From positions 186,001 to 250,000 of the forward strand of contig JAQBOM010000008.1 in NCBI GenBank assembly GCA_028288025.1: a stretch of 64,000 nt of DNA. The letters are read 5' to 3'. Both the position numbers and the translations under genes were made by a program. Source of the stretch: Mucilaginibacter sp. (GTDB lineage: Bacteria > Bacteroidota > Bacteroidia > Sphingobacteriales > Sphingobacteriaceae). The notes under the pieces are model-generated. The model searched no databases. It saw only the letters and a list, made by a program, of their open reading frames with translations, and had not been told where the DNA came from. Below are positions 25,752 through 35,618 of the stretch, one piece after another (the first letter of the stretch is position 1; every line of letters begins with the position of its first letter).

Positions 25752-26270
25752 ATGAATTTACAAAGCATAGTAGCTGTTTCAGGGAAACCGGGATTATGGA
25801 GAGCTTTGGCTCAAAACAAGAGCGGGTATATTTTAGAAAGCCTGGATGCACAAAAAACCAAGCTTATCGCGAATTTATCGACCGCGAAAATTGCTGCGCT
25901 GAATGAAATTACGCTATTCGGGATTGACGAGGATATCAGGCTTAAGGATGTTTTTGAGCGTATGAACACCATCAAGAATATCCCCGACGTAAAAGTTGAC
26001 GGTAAACAATTAAGGACATTTTTCAGAGAAGTGGCCCCTGATCACGATGAAGAAAAGGTGTATGCTTCGGACATGAAAAAAGTGATCAGCTGGTTCCAGA
26101 TATTGAAGGACCTACCTTTATTTACCGAAGCAGATCCCGGCGAGCCTGTAGCCGAAGAAGCTGTCGTTGATGAAGTGCCTGCTAAACCAGCTGCAGAACC
26201 TGGTGTAAAAGCCAAAGAAAAGGCGCCTGCAAAGCCCAATGCAAAAAAGCCGGCCGCGAAAAAAGCATAA
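25752..26270 (+). CDS. DUF5606 domain protein
   Basis: 172 residues. The first ~115 form a conserved Bacteroidetes domain, 'NLQSIVAVSGKPGLWRAL' through 'KKVISWFQILKDLPLF', with an SH3-like barrel and helices. The last ~45 residues are a low-complexity Ala/Lys/Pro/Glu tail ending in repeated 'KPAAKK', which is basic like histone-tail-like segments and could bind nucleic acid (inference). It is cytoplasmic and its function is unknown. It lies between the cyclophilin and a convergent cation transporter. Confidence 0.85.
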   Translation: MNLQSIVAVSGKPGLWRALAQNKSGYILESLDAQKTKLIANLSTAKIAALNEITLFGIDEDIRLKDVFERMNTIKNIPDVKVDGKQLRTFFREVAPDHDEEKVYASDMKKVISWFQILKDLPLFTEADPGEPVAEEAVVDEVPAKPAAEPGVKAKEKAPAKPNAKKPAAKKA

Positions 26271-26283
26271 ATTTATTTAAGTT

Positions 26284-26309
26284 TAGAGACGCAATGCTTT
26301 GTGTCTCTA
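26284..26309. terminator. Hairpin between convergent genes, TAGAGACGC family
   Basis: TAGAGACGCAA pairs with TTTGTGTCTCTA (one wobble) over a 4-base loop. It sits between the two stop codons. It is the same word as the repeat at 13680-13766, and may serve as a transcription end for both genes. Confidence 0.6.
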
Positions 26310-26313
26310 CATC

Positions 26314-27228
26314 TTAGCAATCCTGGTGTTTGCATTCCTCATCCGAAAACTCCGGCTCGAAGGTGCTGTGGCTGATATCCAGGTGCTCCAGGCGGTGGCG
26401 GAGATCACGTTTTATGTCATCAAAAGACTTTAAATAAGAGGGATCGACCACTACGTGAGCTGTTAAAGCATTTTCGGTAGTGCTGAGCGCCCATACATGC
26501 ATGTGGTGTACGTCGATTATTCCTTTTCCTTTCAGCAATTCAGCTTTAATTTTATCCAGGTCCATCTCCTTCGGAACGCCGTCCATTTCCAGCCGCAGGC
26601 TATCAACAAGTAAACTCCATGTGCCTTTTAAGATTACAATCGCTATAATTAAACTTACCGCGCTGTCGATCCAGTACAGGTTGGTGAAGTAGATAATAAC
26701 TCCGGATATCACCACCCCAAATGATACCACCGCGTCGACAGCCATGTGCAGGTACGCGCCTTTTACGTTCAGATCGGTATCCTTATCTTTAACAAACAGC
26801 CACGCGGTAACGGCATTAATACCTATCCCGATGAAGGCTACCCATGCCATAGTGCCGCCTGAAACTTTTTCGGGATGCATAAAGCGGATGACTGCTTCGT
26901 ACCCTATAAAACCAACCGCGGCAAAAAGAATCACAGCGTTAAAAAAAGATACGATGATGGTGGACCGTTTATACCCGTAAGTATATTTATCAGTCGCATT
27001 TACCTTGGTAAGCTTAAAAGCCAGCAGCGCCAGCGCTAAACCGGCCACATCGCTCAGGTTATGGCCCGCATCGGTTAAAAGCGATAATGAATGTGTATAC
27101 AGGCCTGCAATTACCTCGATAATTACAAAAGCCGAATTCAAAACGATCCCGATAATAAATGCTGTATTTAAATGATCAAGCTTTGGGGTATGATCGTGAT
27201 GATGATGCGAATGGTCGTGGCCTGACAT
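26314..27228 (-). CDS. Cation diffusion facilitator (zinc/divalent metal efflux)
   Basis: A 304-residue inner-membrane antiporter exporting Zn2+ or a similar metal in exchange for protons. The His-rich N-terminus 'HDHSHHHHDH' should collect metal. Six membrane helices follow. Helix 2 carries 'LLTDAGHNLSDV' (H and D ligands) and helix 5 'HMAVDAVVSFG', which together form the transport site. The C-terminal ~90 residues form the cytoplasmic metal-binding domain ('IDVHHMHVWALS'). The length is typical. Its -7 box touches the start codon, suggesting a leaderless transcript. Confidence 0.94.
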   Translation of the reverse strand: MSGHDHSHHHHDHTPKLDHLNTAFIIGIVLNSAFVIIEVIAGLYTHSLSLLTDAGHNLSDVAGLALALLAFKLTKVNATDKYTYGYKRSTIIVSFFNAVILFAAVGFIGYEAVIRFMHPEKVSGGTMAWVAFIGIGINAVTAWLFVKDKDTDLNVKGAYLHMAVDAVVSFGVVISGVIIYFTNLYWIDSAVSLIIAIVILKGTWSLLVDSLRLEMDGVPKEMDLDKIKAELLKGKGIIDVHHMHVWALSTTENALTAHVVVDPSYLKSFDDIKRDLRHRLEHLDISHSTFEPEFSDEECKHQDC

Positions 27229-27232
27229 GGCG

Positions 27233-27240
27233 CAAATTTA
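27233..27240 (-). promoter_or_regulatory. Promoter -7 box of the cation transporter (TAAATTTG)
   Basis: TAnnTTTG on the minus strand, ending four bases before the ATG at 27228. Transcription would begin at the start codon. Confidence 0.5.
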
Positions 27241-27261
27241 AGGTTTTTTTTGATGAGTACT

Positions 27262-27328
27262 GTTGAAGTTTGCAGTCCTAAGTGTGCAGTTGGCAATGCA
27301 AACTGCAAACGGGTAACTGCCCACTAAA
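27262..27328. repeat. Word repeat of the GCAAACTGCAAAC family
   Basis: TTTGCAGTCC...TGTGCAGTTGG answered by CAAACTGCAAAC...GTAACTGCCCACT. Related words appear at 23738-23760 and 53352-53378. It lies between the transporter start and the rlmH stop. Confidence 0.65.
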
Positions 27329-27329
27329 A

Positions 27330-27803
27330 TTATTGATGATGATACGGCTCTCCCTTGATAATGGTAAATGCGCGGTAAACCTGCTCAACAAAAAACAGGC
27401 GTACCATTTGGTGCGAGAAGGTCATAGCCGAAAGGGATATTTTTTCGTTGGCGCGCTCATAAATCGATTGGTCGAAACCGTAAGGGCCGCCCACTACAAA
27501 GACCAGGTTTGAGACCGAACCGAGCGCCTTTTTCTCAAAATAGGCCGCAAATTGCGTGGAGGATAATTCTTTTCCATTTTCATCAAGCAGTATAACGTGG
27601 TCAAGAGGCAGGATCTTTTTGAGGATCAGTTCAGACTCTTTGGCCTTTTGCTGTTCCTGGGTCAGGGCTTTGGTGTTTTTTAGCTCATCAATTTCAATAA
27701 TTACCAGCTTGGTGTAGTGCTTTAGCCTTTTAACATATTTTTCAATGCCTTCCTTCAAATAAGCGTCCTCGGTTTTACCGACTGTTAAAAAGGTAATTTT
27801 CAT
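27330..27803 (-). CDS. rlmH: 23S rRNA (pseudouridine-1915-N3) methyltransferase
   Basis: 157 residues of the SPOUT (alpha/beta-knot) family. It methylates pseudouridine 1915 in helix 69 of 23S rRNA on the assembled ribosome, using SAM. Diagnostic features are the knot loop 'FVVGGPYGFDQSIYERA', the 'LSLSAMTFSHQMVRLFFVEQ'-type helix (here starting SLSAM), and the C-terminal 'KGEPYHH', which reaches the active site. Length and both ends are exactly as expected. Words of the GTTGAAATGTTGCAAGG type precede its start. Confidence 0.96.
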   Translation of the reverse strand: MKITFLTVGKTEDAYLKEGIEKYVKRLKHYTKLVIIEIDELKNTKALTQEQQKAKESELILKKILPLDHVILLDENGKELSSTQFAAYFEKKALGSVSNLVFVVGGPYGFDQSIYERANEKISLSAMTFSHQMVRLFFVEQVYRAFTIIKGEPYHHQ

Positions 27804-27930
27804 GCGGTAAAGATGTTGAAATGTTGCAAGGTTGTAAAGTTGAAATGTTAAGTTTGGCGTTTAGCTACGTGCACTAATTTGCAATGCAGTTTCGGCTATA
27901 AACTTACTTATTTTCAACTTATCACCATAG
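27804..27930. repeat. Short word repeat between divergent genes
   Basis: GTTGAAATGTTGCAAGG then GTTGTAAAGTTGAAATGTT (27811-27849), a direct duplication of the GTTGAAATGTT word. The promoters of rlmH and the MutS-like gene must lie in or beside it. Confidence 0.6.
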
Positions 27931-29736
27931 ATGGAACCTGATATTACCGATAATTATAAGCAACGGGTAGCCGACGCCCGGCAGGAGGCAGATAAATATA
28001 AGAAGCTGGCGAATACCTATTCATTGCTTCGGTTAAGCATTTTCGCTTTGATGATCTTGTCGGTTTATTTCGCCATTATCAACGATAACTTTACGATCCT
28101 GGCGGTGGCCTTTGTGCTATTGATCTTCGGCTTTATGTGGCTGGTATCCCGTCAAGGACAATTTGAACGGCAAAAAGAATATTTTGAGAACCTGGTAAAA
28201 GTCAATCAAAACGAGATAGACAGCATTTTAAACCGAAGTAATATTTACAGCGATGGAAGCCGTTATGCTGACGAAAAGCACTATTACAGCGCCGACCTGG
28301 ATATATTCGGTAACGCGTCGTTATTTCAATTGGTTAACCGGGCGGCTACTTCTGCAGGTAATGATAAGCTGTCGGCTTGGTTAAGCGCCCCGGCGGTAAA
28401 GGATAAAATTGCACTTAAACAACAGGCTGTAAAGGAACTGTCAGCAAAAACCGACTGGAAACTCGAATTACAGGCCAGGCTGATCTTTGCCAATACAGAG
28501 GATACAAATCAATTACAAAAACTATTTAAGTACCTGTATATCCCGTTAAGCCTCCCCGGCGAAAAGTGGTTAAGCAAGTACTGTAAGATTGCGCCTTACC
28601 TTTTGCTGGCCGCCATCCTGTTGGCCTATTTTTATCCTGCTGCAAAAGCAATCGCCATACTGGTTGGTTTAATCAACCTGGGAATTGTATTTTCGAGAGC
28701 CGCCTATATAAAAAAAGCCGATCTGATTGCGGGGAAAATTGGCAGCACGTTAGGCAGCTACGCAATTGTTTTTGATAAGATTGAAAAGGAACAGTGGCAA
28801 TCCGACTATTGTAATGATCTTACCAAAAAATTAAAAACCAACCATGCCTCCGAAAAGATCACGGAGCTGTCGGAATTAATAAACAAGCTCAATTACCATC
28901 TAAACATGATCGTCGGGTTTTTATTAAACTTGTTTTTTCTTTGGGATATCCGCCAAATTATCGCCATCGAAAACTGGAAGCGCGATAACCAGCATAACCT
29001 GGAGGAGGCGTTTGATGTAATTGGTGAGTACGAGGCGTTGATCAGCTTGTCGTCGCTGGCTGTCAATTATCAAGAATGGTGTTTCCCGTCGATAGTCGAT
29101 GGCCCGGCCTACACCTTAACTGCCAAACATCTGGCTCACCCACTTATCGATGATAAAAAGCGGGTTGACAATGATTATGAACTTAACGATGGTCTTCATA
29201 TAGATATCATCACCGGTTCAAATATGGCGGGAAAAAGTACTTTTTTACGCACCATTGGTATCAATACGGTGCTGGCGCTTTGCGGGGCGCCGGTTTGCGC
29301 GACGGCAATGCAGGTGTCGGTGATGCAGGTGTTAACCTATATGCGGATAAAGGATTCGCTGAATGAAAGCACCTCGACATTCAAGGCCGAGCTCGACCGC
29401 CTGCAAATGCTGCTCGCTGCAGTTGAAAGCGATAAAAAGGTTTTCTTTTTGATTGACGAAATGCTGCGCGGCACCAATTCGGTTGATAAATACCTGGGCT
29501 CAAAAGCGGTAATCGAACAATTGATAAGAAAAAAGGCTGTAGGCATGGTAGCTACACACGACCTGCAAATTGCGGAACTGGAAAAACAGTACCCGGACTA
29601 TATCCGCAACTTTTATTTCGATATACAGATAAAAAACGGCGAGATGCTGTTTGACTACAAAATAAAGCACGGCGAATGTAAAACGTTTAACGCCTCGTTA
29701 CTGCTTAAGCAGATAGGAATTGAGGTGGGGAAATAG
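27931..29736 (+). CDS. Membrane-anchored MutS-family ATPase
   Basis: 601 residues. Two hydrophobic helices at about 33-72 and another pair near 220-255 anchor it to the membrane. The C-terminal ~200 residues are a MutS ATPase: Walker A GSNMAGKST (429-437), 'STFKAELDRL', Walker B 'KVFFLIDEMLRGTNS' and the His of 'MVATHDLQIAEL'. It lacks the N-terminal mismatch-recognition domain, so it is not the mismatch-repair MutS. Bacteroidetes encode it in addition to true MutS; its cellular role is unknown. It is convergent with the TonB receptor gene, separated by a perfect hairpin. Confidence 0.85.
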   Translation: MEPDITDNYKQRVADARQEADKYKKLANTYSLLRLSIFALMILSVYFAIINDNFTILAVAFVLLIFGFMWLVSRQGQFERQKEYFENLVKVNQNEIDSILNRSNIYSDGSRYADEKHYYSADLDIFGNASLFQLVNRAATSAGNDKLSAWLSAPAVKDKIALKQQAVKELSAKTDWKLELQARLIFANTEDTNQLQKLFKYLYIPLSLPGEKWLSKYCKIAPYLLLAAILLAYFYPAAKAIAILVGLINLGIVFSRAAYIKKADLIAGKIGSTLGSYAIVFDKIEKEQWQSDYCNDLTKKLKTNHASEKITELSELINKLNYHLNMIVGFLLNLFFLWDIRQIIAIENWKRDNQHNLEEAFDVIGEYEALISLSSLAVNYQEWCFPSIVDGPAYTLTAKHLAHPLIDDKKRVDNDYELNDGLHIDIITGSNMAGKSTFLRTIGINTVLALCGAPVCATAMQVSVMQVLTYMRIKDSLNESTSTFKAELDRLQMLLAAVESDKKVFFLIDEMLRGTNSVDKYLGSKAVIEQLIRKKAVGMVATHDLQIAELEKQYPDYIRNFYFDIQIKNGEMLFDYKIKHGECKTFNASLLLKQIGIEVGK

Positions 29737-29741
29737 ATGTG

Positions 29742-29810
29742 CAAATGTGCAGATTTCAGATGTGCAGAGTAGAGTTTTCCCTATCTGCACATCTGAAATC
29801 TGCACATTTG
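29742..29810. repeat. Perfect 27-bp inverted repeat between convergent genes
   Basis: Arms 29742-29768 and 29784-29810 match at all 27 positions across a 15-base loop; the word is CAAATGTGCAGATTTCAG and on. A partial third copy follows at 29825-29840. As RNA this would be a very stable hairpin and could end transcription in both directions, though T-runs are short. Confidence 0.9.
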
Positions 29811-29840
29811 AAATTTATCTTCCCATCTGCACATTTGCAA

Positions 29841-32333
29841 TTATCTTCCTCCTGAAGGTGGCGCACCGCCGCCAACACCCTGGTCGCCTTGTTTAAGGTC
29901 GTCGTTATTAACTCCTTTTTTCTGCTGTTGAGGATTGCTGAAGCTTAGCTTACCAAAGTTATAGCTAAACGTTAAACCAAACGAGCGGAAAGGGTACTGA
30001 AACTTGCTGGTTTGCGTAAAGCCCGGGCTGCTTAAGCTCGAATTGAACTCTTTGTATTTGCTGAACGGTTCGATGGCATTAAGTCCGATCGCCATCTTCT
30101 TTTTCATCAATTGTTTTTTTACACCGATACCCAGTATACTGAAGGTTGGCGTTGTGCCCTGTATAGTGTGGCGTGGCGAGCTGCCAAATGTAAATGCTTC
30201 AGCCAGGTAATCCTTTGGTAAGGTTAGCGTAGCTCTCAAAAACCCCTGGTATTGTATGTATGTGCCATTTTGCGTTTTATCCTGGATGAAAATGCCGGCA
30301 GGGTCGGGTTTATATGAATACCCGTTTAGGTTGGCAATGATGTTTAAAATCTTTATCGGCGTAAACGTGCCGAAAAAGCTGCCGCCGATCGAATTGTTGT
30401 TGCCGATGTTTTGAAAAGTGGTAAGCGTGCCTCCCTCGGTTTTACCATTAACCACAACGGCGATAGGCGCGGCAATACCTTCGATCAAATTGGCGGTGTG
30501 TTTATAATACACCGATAAATTTACCATAGAGGCCTTGATAAACGTGGTATAATTCAATTCAAATGTTTGCGATACTTCGGGGCTCAGCGACGGATTACCC
30601 ACGGTTTGGGCCTGGATGTTGCTTTTATTTACAAACGGATTTAAATACTGCAAGCTTGGGCGGGTAATACGTTTGCTATAGGTCAGCTTTAACGTTTGCG
30701 TTGCAGTAAGCTGTTTTTGCACCGTTAAGCTTGGTACATAAGTATTGTAGTTTTGACTAAAGGGCGACAGGTTTTGCGATGCGTTAACCGGGTCGCCGTG
30801 TATGTCTGTGTTTTCATCCCTGAAACCGGCAAGAATAGTGTACGACTTTGGCAGCGTAATGGTAAATACCGAGTAACCGGCCCAAACATCCTGGTTGTAA
30901 TTGTACAAGTTTGAAGTTAGCGGGTTGAATACAAACTGCCCTGAATTGTCGTAATTAAAGTAGTTGGAAGTACTGGTTAGCCTCCTGGTGATGCTTTTTC
31001 CGCCGGCTTCGAGTTTAAACACTTTACTTATAGGCAGGGTATAATCTACCTGGAAGGTATATTCATTGTTAATGCCATCAATATTATTCTGAATATTAGG
31101 AAATGCGGCCGAATAATAGTTGGTATAATCGGTGGTACCATTATTATGTGTCCACTGCGTTGACAGATCAAGCTCATGGCCTTCCTTTTTAAATTTATGT
31201 GTATAATCCAGGTTCCAGTCGAAGCCATTAATTACATTATGGCCTATTGAGTTGCTGCTGTACGGAGTAGCTGAATTTGTAACGGAGTTACTGTTGGTAT
31301 TAAACTCGATCTGCGTTAGCCTGAAGGTTGAAGTAATATTGTTAAAGCTGTTAAACTGGTACCCGGCGGTTAACGAGGGTATAACGGCATGTCGTTTCAC
31401 AACGCTGGTGCCTTTTGATTCGGTAAAGGTATTTATTGTGTCTTTATGGATAGACTGCTGAAAATCGGTTAGTGAAGTTTGCGGCCATCCAGCGTTTCCA
31501 CCAATATTTGCCGTAAAACTAAAGCGATTTTTATTGTAGTTAAGGTTGGCGTTGCCATTGTTTTGACGGGAACCTATACCCCCGCTTACCGAACCGCTAA
31601 AACCAGAAACATTTTTTTGTTTGGTGATGATGTTAATAATACCGGCTGAACCCTCAGCATCATATTTCGCGGATGGCGATGTAATTACCTCGATACTTTT
31701 GATCTGATCGGCAGGGATGGCTTTCAATACATCCGATAAGCTTGTTGACGTAGCGCCCGATGGCTTACCGTTGATCAGCACACGTACGTTCTGGTCTCCG
31801 CGAACGGATACGTTACCGTTAATATCAACTGATACCAATGGAACTTTTCCCAACAGGTCGGTTGCGGTGCCACCGGCTGCTGTTATATCCTTTTCGGCGT
31901 TATAAACGATCTTATCAATGTGGTTTTCAATGATCGACGCCTGGCCGGTAACTGCTACCTCTTTAAGCATTTTAGCTCCCGGGGAAACGTATACACTGCC
32001 CAGGTTGTTATCGGGCTTTGCATCAGTGGTAACCACCGGGTCAATTGTCTTACTTGGATAGCCGATAAAAGTGATTACCAGCTTGTAACGGCCTGGATGA
32101 AGGTTGTCCAGCTTGAAGTTTCCTTTTGTATCGGTTATCACCCCTGTAATAGGCGCTTTGCCGCCGCTGTTATACAAGCCAACCGATGCATAGTCCATCG
32201 GTTTTTTGGTTAGGGAGTCGATCAGTGTACCGGATATTTTGCCTAGGATCTTTGATCCGCCGCCAACGCCGAACTGGGCATTGGCCGTCATAAATGAACA
32301 AATAATTGCTATAAGTATGTAAAAACGTTTCAT
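29841..32333 (-). CDS. TonB-dependent outer-membrane receptor (beta-barrel family)
   Basis: 830 residues. The signal peptide covers 1-20 (ends 'TANAQ'). A carboxypeptidase-regulatory-like Ig domain (~30-110; 'ISGTLIDSLTKKPMDYASVG', 'KGNFKLDNLHPGRYKLVI') is followed by a plug domain (~130-235; 'VRGDQNVRVLINGKPSG', 'IEVITSPSAKYDAEGSAGII'). The rest is an outer-membrane beta-barrel ending 'FRSFGLTFSYNFGKL', with a Gly/Pro-rich tail. It imports or binds a ligand with energy from TonB. No SusD partner is adjacent, so the substrate is open. It belongs to the group annotated as 'outer membrane beta-barrel family protein'. Confidence 0.9.
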   Translation of the reverse strand: MKRFYILIAIICSFMTANAQFGVGGGSKILGKISGTLIDSLTKKPMDYASVGLYNSGGKAPITGVITDTKGNFKLDNLHPGRYKLVITFIGYPSKTIDPVVTTDAKPDNNLGSVYVSPGAKMLKEVAVTGQASIIENHIDKIVYNAEKDITAAGGTATDLLGKVPLVSVDINGNVSVRGDQNVRVLINGKPSGATSTSLSDVLKAIPADQIKSIEVITSPSAKYDAEGSAGIINIITKQKNVSGFSGSVSGGIGSRQNNGNANLNYNKNRFSFTANIGGNAGWPQTSLTDFQQSIHKDTINTFTESKGTSVVKRHAVIPSLTAGYQFNSFNNITSTFRLTQIEFNTNSNSVTNSATPYSSNSIGHNVINGFDWNLDYTHKFKKEGHELDLSTQWTHNNGTTDYTNYYSAAFPNIQNNIDGINNEYTFQVDYTLPISKVFKLEAGGKSITRRLTSTSNYFNYDNSGQFVFNPLTSNLYNYNQDVWAGYSVFTITLPKSYTILAGFRDENTDIHGDPVNASQNLSPFSQNYNTYVPSLTVQKQLTATQTLKLTYSKRITRPSLQYLNPFVNKSNIQAQTVGNPSLSPEVSQTFELNYTTFIKASMVNLSVYYKHTANLIEGIAAPIAVVVNGKTEGGTLTTFQNIGNNNSIGGSFFGTFTPIKILNIIANLNGYSYKPDPAGIFIQDKTQNGTYIQYQGFLRATLTLPKDYLAEAFTFGSSPRHTIQGTTPTFSILGIGVKKQLMKKKMAIGLNAIEPFSKYKEFNSSLSSPGFTQTSKFQYPFRSFGLTFSYNFGKLSFSNPQQQKKGVNNDDLKQGDQGVGGGAPPSGGR

Positions 32334-32506
32334 TGTCTGTATTTTTTTAATTGGAGGCGTAAATAACTGAATTGTTACAGTGGAGTGGATATTTTAATGC
32401 CCGCCTTCACTGTAATAAATTCGTTACGAAATACCCGGGGGCAATAAAGGCCGGGCCACTCGCGAAAACGATGGTTCTTTTGTTTTGATGAATAGCAACC
32501 GGCTTT

Positions 32507-35500
32507 TTAAAGCACGATATTTACTATCCTGCCTTTTACTACGATCACTTTTTTAGGCGACTTGCCGTCCAGGTATCTTTGCATATCGGCATGAGCCAAA
32601 ACAAAGTTCTCAGTTTCCTTTAGATCAAAACTCAGCGGAATATTCAAATTTATTTTTGTCTTCCCATTAATGGAGATCGGATAAGCAAACTCGTCTTCTA
32701 CCAGGTAGGCAGGGTTAAATTTAGGATAAGGTGCAAGCGATAACGTTCCGGGTTCATTTCCCAATAACACCCAAAGCTCCTCGCAAATATGCGGCGCGTA
32801 AGGCGAAAGAATGATAACCAGGTTCTGCAGTACAGCGCGTTTATTACATTTCAGGTCGGTTAGTTCGTTTACCGCGATCATAAAGCTGGAAACCGAAGTA
32901 TTGAACGAAAAACGCTCCACATCTTCCTCAACTTTATGAATGATCTTGTGTAGCGATTTGAGTTCTACTTTGGTTGGTTCTTCACCTGAAACAATAAAAT
33001 TCCATGCGTCATCATGAAATAACCGCCAAAATTTGCGCAGGAATTTAAACACACCTTCGATGCCGTTGGTGTTCCATGGTTTGCTTTGCTCCAGCGGGCC
33101 TAAAAACATTTCGTACATGCGCAGGGTATCAGCGCCATAGCGGACGATCAGGTCATCAGGGTTAACCACGTTGAACTTCGATTTCGACATTTTTTCGATC
33201 TCCCAACCGCAGATATATTTGCCACCGTCAGAAATAAATCCAGCATTATGAAGTTCAGGCCGCCATTTGGTAAATGCCGTGAAATCTAAAACATCATTTT
33301 CAACGATATTTACGTCAACATGTATCTTACTAACAATGTTTTCCGGCTTTAATGTAAGTAAGACTTTGCCTTCATATTTATTCAGTTCATCTTTAAGATA
33401 TTCATTGTTAATAAAGTTTTCAGTATCGGTTCGATATTGACTATTATATTTAATTCTTTCTACAACTTCAAACGAAATAAATATCAACGGTAACTTGAAA
33501 ATGACGTCGTCATGCCAGTTTACCTCGTCTTCGATTTTTTCAAATTTATCGGCGTTTTTTGGTATTAGGGTATAGTTGAGGCGATATACAAAATTCGACC
33601 GGCCCTGTATATGCCCCTGGTTGATCAGCTTTTTAAAAGGCTCTTCCGCTATAACCAACCCGATATCCTTTAAAAATTTATTCCAGAAACGGCTGTACAG
33701 CAAATGCCCCGTAGCATGTTCGGATCCACCGATATACAGGTCAACGTCCTTCCAGTATTCAATGGCTTTTTTGGAGGCAAACTCACTATCGTTATGCGCA
33801 TCCATATAACGGTACCAATACCAGCTTGAACCGGCCCAGCCTGGCATGGTACTGTGTTCATATGCTTCTGTGCCTTTATATCTCCAATTAGATGCTCTCG
33901 CCAGTGGCGGCTCACCGCTTTCTGTAGGCAGGTATTTATCAACTTCCGGCAATACAAGCGGCAGGTCTTTCTCGTCGATCAAATAGGGGAGGCCTTCTTT
34001 AAAATACACAGGCACAGGTTCGCCCCAGTAACGCTGGCGGCCAAATATGGCGTCGCGCATCCTGAAGTTTACTTTTGCTTTGCCGGTGCCCATTTCTTCC
34101 AGCTTAGCAATTACGGCAACGGTAGCTTCCTTGTATGTTAGTCCATTTATGAAACCGGAGTTGATATAACGGCCTTCTTTGGTTGGATCGGCTTCAGTTT
34201 CAATCTTTTGTATGTCGATAATCGGAATTATCGGTAAGTTATAGTGTTTGGCAAATAAGTAGTCGCGCTGATCGCCTGATGGTACGGCCATAACGGCACC
34301 TGTTCCGTAACCGGCAAGCACATAATCAGCAATCCATATCTGAATTTTTTCGCCGTTTACCGGATTGATGGCATAACTTCCTGTAAAAGCGCCCGAAACG
34401 GTTTTGGCATCAGCCATACGCTCCAGTTCCGATTTCTTTTTAGCTTGTGCGATGTAGGCTTTAATATTAGCTTTTTGTTCCGGTGTTGTCAATGAAGTTA
34501 CCAACTCATGCTCGGGAGCCAGCACCAGAAAAGTAGTCCCGAATATGGTATCAACGCGCGTGGTGAAAACCTCTATTATTTCGGATTTCGGATTTTCGAT
34601 TTCGGATTTATCTGAATTTCGAAATTGAAAATCCGAAATCCGAAATTTAACTAACGCTCCCACGCTTTTACCTATCCAGTTGCGCTGCATTTCTTTAAGC
34701 GGTTCTGGCCAGTCGATGGTGTCAAGGCCCTGCAGCAGGCGTTCAGCATACGCGGTAATACGCATGCTCCACTGCATCATTTTCTTCTGCTCAACGGGAA
34801 ATCCGCCGCGTTCGCTAAAGCCGTCTTTAACTTCGTCATTAGCCAATACAGTTCCCAATGCCGCGCACCAGTTTACGGTGCTTTCGCGCAGGTAAGTGAG
34901 GCGGTATTTTAACAGCTCAGTTTGCTTTGCGCGATCATCTAATGCCTTCCATTCGTCAGCGGTAAACGTCAACACTTCTTCATCGCAAACCGCATTTATG
35001 CCTGCCGAGCCATGTTGCTCAAAATGTTTAACCAGTTTATCTATGGCTTCAGCCTTATCCGCATCCTTATTATACCAGGAGTTGAACAGCTGCATAAATA
35101 TCCATTGCGTCCACTTATAAAAGTCGGGCGAGCTGGTGCGCACTTCCCGACCCCAGTCGAATGAAAATCCTATCTGGTCCAGCTGGCGGCGGTATGTGGC
35201 AATATTAGCTTCGGTAGTAATGGCTGGGTGCTGCCCGGTTTGTATAGCGTATTGCTCGGCCGGCAGGCCAAAAGAGTCGTACCCCATAGGGTGCAGCACA
35301 TTAAAGCCCTTCAGCCGTTTGTAACGGGCGAAAATATCAGATGCAATATAGCCCAGCGGATGCCCGACATGTAATCCCGCGCCCGAAGGGTAGGGGAACA
35401 TATCAAGTACATAGTATTTGGGTTTGGCGGTGCTGTCTTCGGGTTTAAACGTCTGGTGATCGGCCCAAAACCGCTGCCATTTTTTCTCTATAGCTGCAAA

Positions 35501-35512
35501 TTGATAATCCAT
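32507..35512 (-). CDS. leuS: Leucyl-tRNA synthetase with repeat-derived insertion
   Basis: A cytoplasmic class I synthetase charging tRNA-Leu. The HIGH motif is HVGH in '[15 protein letters not shown]', the editing domain contains '[14 protein letters not shown]', and KMSKS is 'EKMSKSKFN'. At 1001 residues it is about 70-80 longer than I expect for this phylum. Residues ~289-312, at the start of the editing domain, are encoded by a 69-base palindromic repeat inserted in frame. A second, A+T-rich stretch of roughly 60 extra residues lies between 'RSNFVYRLN' and '[14 protein letters not shown]' (about 33320-33570). All catalytic motifs remain intact, so the enzyme is presumably active. Confidence 0.96.
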   Translation of the reverse strand: MDYQFAAIEKKWQRFWADHQTFKPEDSTAKPKYYVLDMFPYPSGAGLHVGHPLGYIASDIFARYKRLKGFNVLHPMGYDSFGLPAEQYAIQTGQHPAITTEANIATYRRQLDQIGFSFDWGREVRTSSPDFYKWTQWIFMQLFNSWYNKDADKAEAIDKLVKHFEQHGSAGINAVCDEEVLTFTADEWKALDDRAKQTELLKYRLTYLRESTVNWCAALGTVLANDEVKDGFSERGGFPVEQKKMMQWSMRITAYAERLLQGLDTIDWPEPLKEMQRNWIGKSVGALVKFRISDFQFRNSDKSEIENPKSEIIEVFTTRVDTIFGTTFLVLAPEHELVTSLTTPEQKANIKAYIAQAKKKSELERMADAKTVSGAFTGSYAINPVNGEKIQIWIADYVLAGYGTGAVMAVPSGDQRDYLFAKHYNLPIIPIIDIQKIETEADPTKEGRYINSGFINGLTYKEATVAVIAKLEEMGTGKAKVNFRMRDAIFGRQRYWGEPVPVYFKEGLPYLIDEKDLPLVLPEVDKYLPTESGEPPLARASNWRYKGTEAYEHSTMPGWAGSSWYWYRYMDAHNDSEFASKKAIEYWKDVDLYIGGSEHATGHLLYSRFWNKFLKDIGLVIAEEPFKKLINQGHIQGRSNFVYRLNYTLIPKNADKFEKIEDEVNWHDDVIFKLPLIFISFEVVERIKYNSQYRTDTENFINNEYLKDELNKYEGKVLLTLKPENIVSKIHVDVNIVENDVLDFTAFTKWRPELHNAGFISDGGKYICGWEIEKMSKSKFNVVNPDDLIVRYGADTLRMYEMFLGPLEQSKPWNTNGIEGVFKFLRKFWRLFHDDAWNFIVSGEEPTKVELKSLHKIIHKVEEDVERFSFNTSVSSFMIAVNELTDLKCNKRAVLQNLVIILSPYAPHICEELWVLLGNEPGTLSLAPYPKFNPAYLVEDEFAYPISINGKTKINLNIPLSFDLKETENFVLAHADMQRYLDGKSPKKVIVVKGRIVNIVL
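34578..34646. repeat. 69-bp palindromic repeat inside leuS
   Basis: Arms 34578-34604 and 34620-34646 (27 bases each) are complementary except for one G-T pair, with a 15-base loop. The words ATTTCGGATTTCGG and ATTTTCGATTTCGG are those of intergenic repeats at 37805, 52188 and 55707. Its length is a multiple of three, and on the leuS strand it adds '[20 protein letters not shown]' and a few more residues without a stop. Confidence 0.92.
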
Positions 35513-35618
35513 TTCGTAGTTTCCGGGTGTAAGGCTGCGAAATTAAGAAAATCTCTATTAGTTTGGTAGTGATTTGGTGAATAGTTGGCAGTTGTGAGTT
35601 GACAGTTGAAGAACGATA

